A stretch of 7,391 nt of DNA. It comes from Chloroflexota bacterium (lineage in GTDB: Bacteria > Chloroflexota > UBA6077). Positions 4,604-7,391 of this stretch are shown here, in pieces (the first letter of the stretch is position 1; every line of letters begins with the position of its first letter). The position numbers and the translations under genes are program-made. The notes under the pieces are model-generated. The model did not search any database. It had not been told where the DNA came from and saw only the letters and a list, made by a program, of their open reading frames with translations. The stretch is from NCBI GenBank assembly GCA_021788565.1, contig JAJYKO010000252.1:1-7391 (forward strand). Direction: 5' to 3'.

Positions 4604-6838
4604 GTGAGAGCGTACAAGCTGTTGCTTTGCGCTGGCGCAGCTCTGGGCCTCGCCATCGCATCGCCGTTAATCCATACGGGTGCCTTCGTGCCGGGTTCGG
4701 TCGTGCAGGCCGCGGGCATCTCGGCGTCACCCGCCCTCGATGGGGTCACGTACACCGTGAAGCCCGGGGACTCCCTGACCGGAATCGCCGCATCCTTCGG
4801 CGTGAAGGCGGAGGCGATCCAGGCCGCCAACGGAATTCAAGATCCCGACTCGATCAAGGCAGGGCAGGTCCTTACCATTCCCGGAGCCTCGCCACCCCCG
4901 ACTCCGACCCCTGCGGTCACGAAGTACACGGTGAAGCCAGGGGATAGCCTGATCGGGATCGCTGCTTCGTACGGCGTCAGCGCCCAGGCAATCCAGACTG
5001 CCAATAACATCCAGGACCCCAACTCGGTCAAGGTGGGTCAGGTCCTCACGATTCCCGGCAGCTCACCGCCGGCTCCGGCTGCGCCGACACCCGCTCCCAC
5101 TCCTACCAGCATCCAGTACACCGTGAAGCCGGGGGATTCTCTCGGAAAGATCGCGGCATCAACCGGTGTGAGCGTGGCGGCTATCCAGAGCGCCAACAAC
5201 ATCCAGGACCAGAACTCGATCAAGGTGGGCCAGGTCCTCACCATCCCCGGTGGGTCTGCACCTGCTCCGGCACCTACTCCTGCGCCGACTCAGACGGCTT
5301 CCCCAACCCCTGCACCTGCCCAGCCAAGTGCTACACCCGTTCCGCCGGCCCAGCGGGCGGCATCTCCGTCGCCGACCCCGCAGCCTGCTTCCAAGCCCGC
5401 GTCCGACCCCAGGCTCTTTCCGCAGACGGGCTTCCGCATCGACAACGACAAGTTCTGGGAGTACTTCAATCGCAGGGGCGGTGTGCGCACCTTCGGCTAC
5501 CCGATATCGAAACAGTTCCTGCTCCTCGGTTTCCAGGTCCAGATCTTCCAGCGCGAGATCATGCAGCTGGCGGCGAATGGATCCGTGGTCACCATGAATC
5601 TGCTGGATAACGACATGGTTCCGTACACGCAGATGAACTTCTCGACATTCCCGGGACCCGATGGGGGAATGGCCGCGGCTGCGCCGAAGCCTGGCACAGA
5701 CGGCTATATGGACAAGCTGCTGGGCTTCGTCAAGGATAAGGCTCCGGACCAGTGGAACGGCATGCCCGTGAACTTTTACCAGACGTTCATGAATACGGTG
5801 AAGTATCAGGAAGCGTATCCAGACGGCAAGCAGGACCCGGGGATCATGCCGGCCATCAACCTGGAATTGTGGGGCGCGCCCATCAGCGCGCCGGCGTACG
5901 ATCCCACTAATCACAACTTCGTCTATATGCGCTTCCAGCGCGGGATCATGCACTACGACAAGACCACCGGGACCACGCAGGGGTTGCTGCTCGGCGACTA
6001 CCTGAAGGCGATAATCACGGGTGTCAACTTGCCGCCCGACCTGGCGGCTCAGGCGAAGGGTTCCAGGTTCTTCCTGCAGTACAATCCCGCCGCCCCGAAC
6101 GGTCTCAACCGTCCTGGCGAGCTTCCCGCGACGAACATGGCCGGGGCGTTCGGTAGAGACGGCCTGGTGGTCATCGACCCAGGCCACGGCGGTTCTGAGA
6201 TCGGGGCCGCGCACGTATTCCCGGACGGCACTGTGCTGCAGGAGAAGAGCCTCACGCTGAAGGTGGCGTTGAAGGTGGCGGACATCCTGAGGGCGGCTGG
6301 GCGGCAGGTTCAGCTCACCCGCACGACGGATTCACAGGTGAACAACCCCCCGCGAGATGTAACGGGTGACGGCAAGATCGGCCTGGACGACGACCTCCAG
6401 GCTCGCGTGGATATCGCCAACAACTCCGGAGCCCAACTCTTCCTGTCCATTCATTTCAACGGGAGCGGCGATCCCAGCCAGCACGGAACCGAAGTGTACT
6501 ATAACGCCAAGAGGCCTTTCAGTGCCAAGAGCGAGCAGTTTGCCCAAGTTGTCCTGGACAACATTCTGGCAAGCACCAAGGCGGCTGGCTTCAACATGAA
6601 CAACAGGGGTGTGAAGAAGGACGAGCTCTCCGTGGGGACGGGGAACTCGCTCTATCTGCTGGGGCCGACCGGCGACGACCACCCGAGGGCATCCCAGATG
6701 GTGGGCGCTCTGGCGGAGGGCGCGTTCCTGACTAACGATCAGGACGCGAGCTACTTGAGGCAAGATAAGTTCATCGACGCCCTTGCCCAGGGCTATGCCC
6801 AGGCGATCCAGCAGTGGTTCCAGTCCGCGGGAAGGTAG
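4604..6838 (+). CDS. Secreted N-acetylmuramoyl-L-alanine amidase with three LysM repeats
   Basis: A 744-residue cell-wall hydrolase. Signal peptide: residues 1-36, likely cut after SVVQA. Three LysM repeats (about 49-93, 107-151, 171-215), each with YTVKPGDSL and QVLTIPG, bind peptidoglycan glycan. A Pro/Ala/Thr/Ser linker follows (216-268), then a middle domain of unknown role (about 270-480, starting LFPQTGFRIDNDKFWEYF and containing FGYPISKQF). The C-terminal Amidase_3 domain (520-744) cuts the bond between muramic acid and the peptide stem. Its zinc ligands are H528 (DPGHGG), E547 (LQEKS) and H617 (SIHFNG); the catalytic Glu is E705 (LAEGAFLTN). All are present, so it should be active. 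An insertion at 577-597 carries an EF-hand/dockerin-like calcium loop (D585, T587, D589, D596). The start is GTG with GAGG (4590-4593) ten bases upstream. It appears to be transcribed alone. Confidence 0.93.
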   Translation: MRAYKLLLCAGAALGLAIASPLIHTGAFVPGSVVQAAGISASPALDGVTYTVKPGDSLTGIAASFGVKAEAIQAANGIQDPDSIKAGQVLTIPGASPPPTPTPAVTKYTVKPGDSLIGIAASYGVSAQAIQTANNIQDPNSVKVGQVLTIPGSSPPAPAAPTPAPTPTSIQYTVKPGDSLGKIAASTGVSVAAIQSANNIQDQNSIKVGQVLTIPGGSAPAPAPTPAPTQTASPTPAPAQPSATPVPPAQRAASPSPTPQPASKPASDPRLFPQTGFRIDNDKFWEYFNRRGGVRTFGYPISKQFLLLGFQVQIFQREIMQLAANGSVVTMNLLDNDMVPYTQMNFSTFPGPDGGMAAAAPKPGTDGYMDKLLGFVKDKAPDQWNGMPVNFYQTFMNTVKYQEAYPDGKQDPGIMPAINLELWGAPISAPAYDPTNHNFVYMRFQRGIMHYDKTTGTTQGLLLGDYLKAIITGVNLPPDLAAQAKGSRFFLQYNPAAPNGLNRPGELPATNMAGAFGRDGLVVIDPGHGGSEIGAAHVFPDGTVLQEKSLTLKVALKVADILRAAGRQVQLTRTTDSQVNNPPRDVTGDGKIGLDDDLQARVDIANNSGAQLFLSIHFNGSGDPSQHGTEVYYNAKRPFSAKSEQFAQVVLDNILASTKAAGFNMNNRGVKKDELSVGTGNSLYLLGPTGDDHPRASQMVGALAEGAFLTNDQDASYLRQDKFIDALAQGYAQAIQQWFQSAGR

Positions 6839-7013
6839 GTGGTCAGGGGGCGGGGATCAGGGGACAGAGGTCGGGTGACAGACATGGTGTGCGTTGGGTG
6901 GGCGGGATGTGTGTAGGAAGGCGCGGTCATCTCTTTTTCGTCTGGTTCGGCCCCATGATCCCGGACCCCGGACCCCCGTCCCCAGACCCACGACTTCTCC
7001 GCAGGAGGGGTAG
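6839..7013. other. Intergenic spacer with inverted G-rich and C-rich arms
   Basis: After the amidase stop, 6845-6875 is G-rich with degenerate GGGGATCAGGGGACAG-like units. The facing segment 6952-6989 is C-rich and roughly its reverse complement. The two could fold into one imperfect hairpin about 140 bases across, which may help end amidase transcription. No credible gene lies here. The methyltransferase promoter is presumably in this stretch, but no clear box was found. Confidence 0.45.
6960..6989 (-). other. Potential G-quadruplex on the minus strand
   Basis: Read on the minus strand, five G-runs of 3, 4, 5, 4 and 3 bases are separated by loops of 3, 2, 3 and 3 bases, which satisfies the usual G3+N1-7 quadruplex rule. 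It sits 28-57 bases before the methyltransferase start. On the plus-strand mRNA this is a C-rich tract, so any quadruplex would form in the DNA template strand. Confidence 0.5.
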
Positions 7014-7016
7014 GTG

Positions 7017-7391
7017 GTGGATACGCGGGTGCAGATTGGGCATGAGCGTGTTTGCGACTGCCCGCCGAAACACCTGAACTGCCTGGATGCCAAGGAGTGG
7101 ATGAAGGCGCAGATCGGCGTCTGGCAGTTCTACTACGAGAGCAGGGACATCCGCGACAAGTCCCTGCACCCCGCCACGTTCCCGATCGCCCTGGCTCGCC
7201 GGGCCATCGAACTGTTCACTCACCGAGGGGAATTGGTGCTCGACCCCTTCGCCGGCAGCGGGACAACGCTAGTGGCGGCCGAGGATCTGGAGCGTAACGC
7301 CGTAGGCTTCGACCTCCAGCCGGACTACGTGGAGCTGGCCAGACGCCGCTTGCAGCCGGGTGGAGAGAGCCGACCCCACCGGCAGCTTTGC
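7017..7391 (+). CDS. DNA (cytosine-N4 or adenine-N6) methyltransferase, N-terminal part (3' end beyond window)
   Basis: 125 residues are visible, open to the right edge. The SAM-binding motif I is VLDPFAGSGTT (residues 74-84), followed by the acidic motif NAVGFDLQPDY (94-104). Before it lies the conserved lead-in NCLDAKEWMKAQIGVW (21-36), RDIRDKSLHPATFPIALA (43-60) and LFTHRGE (66-72), typical of one branch of the N4/N6 DNA methylase family (PF01555). In that branch motif I comes first and the catalytic (D/S)PPY motif follows, so its absence here reflects the window edge. The GTG at 7017 is preferred over the GTG at 7014 because GGAGGGG (7004-7010) sits six bases upstream; a TAG at 7011 blocks any earlier start. 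No restriction enzyme gene is seen, so it could be a solitary methylase or half of a restriction-modification pair. Confidence 0.85.
   Translation, partial: MDTRVQIGHERVCDCPPKHLNCLDAKEWMKAQIGVWQFYYESRDIRDKSLHPATFPIALARRAIELFTHRGELVLDPFAGSGTTLVAAEDLERNAVGFDLQPDYVELARRRLQPGGESRPHRQLC

Noticed and set aside
5159..6214. A 351-residue open frame on the minus strand inside the amidase gene.
   Set aside because: It is Arg-rich, has no family motif, and lies fully opposite a well-supported gene; long antisense frames are common in GC-rich DNA.
7017..7391. A methyltransferase lacking its catalytic PPY motif.
   Set aside because: In this branch motif I precedes the PPY motif, which would lie beyond the right edge of the window.

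Overview
The window looks like chromosomal DNA from a GC-rich, probably monoderm-like environmental bacterium, most plausibly an uncultured member of the Chloroflexota. This is an inference from protein style: an ECF-type sigma factor fused to a membrane/DUF5667 tail, a LysM/amidase cell-wall protein with a long Pro/Ala/Thr linker, and the hypothetical families present. No rRNA or other taxonomic marker is present.

Layout. (1) 1-1038, minus strand: an ECF sigma factor with a C-terminal membrane segment and DUF5667-like tail, running off the left edge. (2) 1155-2066, plus strand: a secreted TIM-barrel-like protein of unknown function, divergent from the sigma gene. (3) 2089-3546, plus strand: a compact three-gene redox operon. 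(4) 3599-3622: a perfect 24-bp palindrome between convergent genes. (5) 3643-4176, minus strand: a coiled-coil protein. (6) 4177-4603: a long intergenic region with a structured repeat and a leader for the next gene. (7) 4604-6838, plus strand: a secreted three-LysM N-acetylmuramoyl-L-alanine amidase. (8) 6839-7016: a G/C-skewed spacer. (9) 7017-7391, plus strand: the start of a DNA methyltransferase, cut by the right edge.

The main discovery is region 3. Two thioredoxin-fold genes each contain an in-frame TGA exactly where the first cysteine of the CxxC active site should be. One is a small glutaredoxin (U-P-W-C, TGA at 2240-2242). The other is a two-domain protein disulfide oxidoreductase (U-P-Y-C in the C-terminal domain, TGA at 3316-3318). 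Read with a normal stop, both genes appear broken at their catalytic residue. Read as selenocysteine, both give complete, well-formed proteins. Each TGA is followed at the expected distance by a small hairpin with the same plan (4 bp, bulged G, 2 bp, loop), as expected for a bacterial SECIS. A groES-like gene lies between them. The operon's promoter (TATACA-N17-TATAAT) is covered by two 17-bp operators of the ATACCC-N5-GGGTAT type recognised by CsoR/CstR-family copper or persulfide sensors. The simplest reading is a metal- or sulfane-sulfur-inducible selenothiol redox operon. No selenocysteine machinery or CsoR-family regulator lies within the window, so both must be looked for elsewhere in the genome.

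A second notable signal is a ~57-nt structured element present twice (2792-2848 and 4253-4310). Its outer stem and flanking motifs are conserved while an internal hairpin has changed sequence but kept its pairing.
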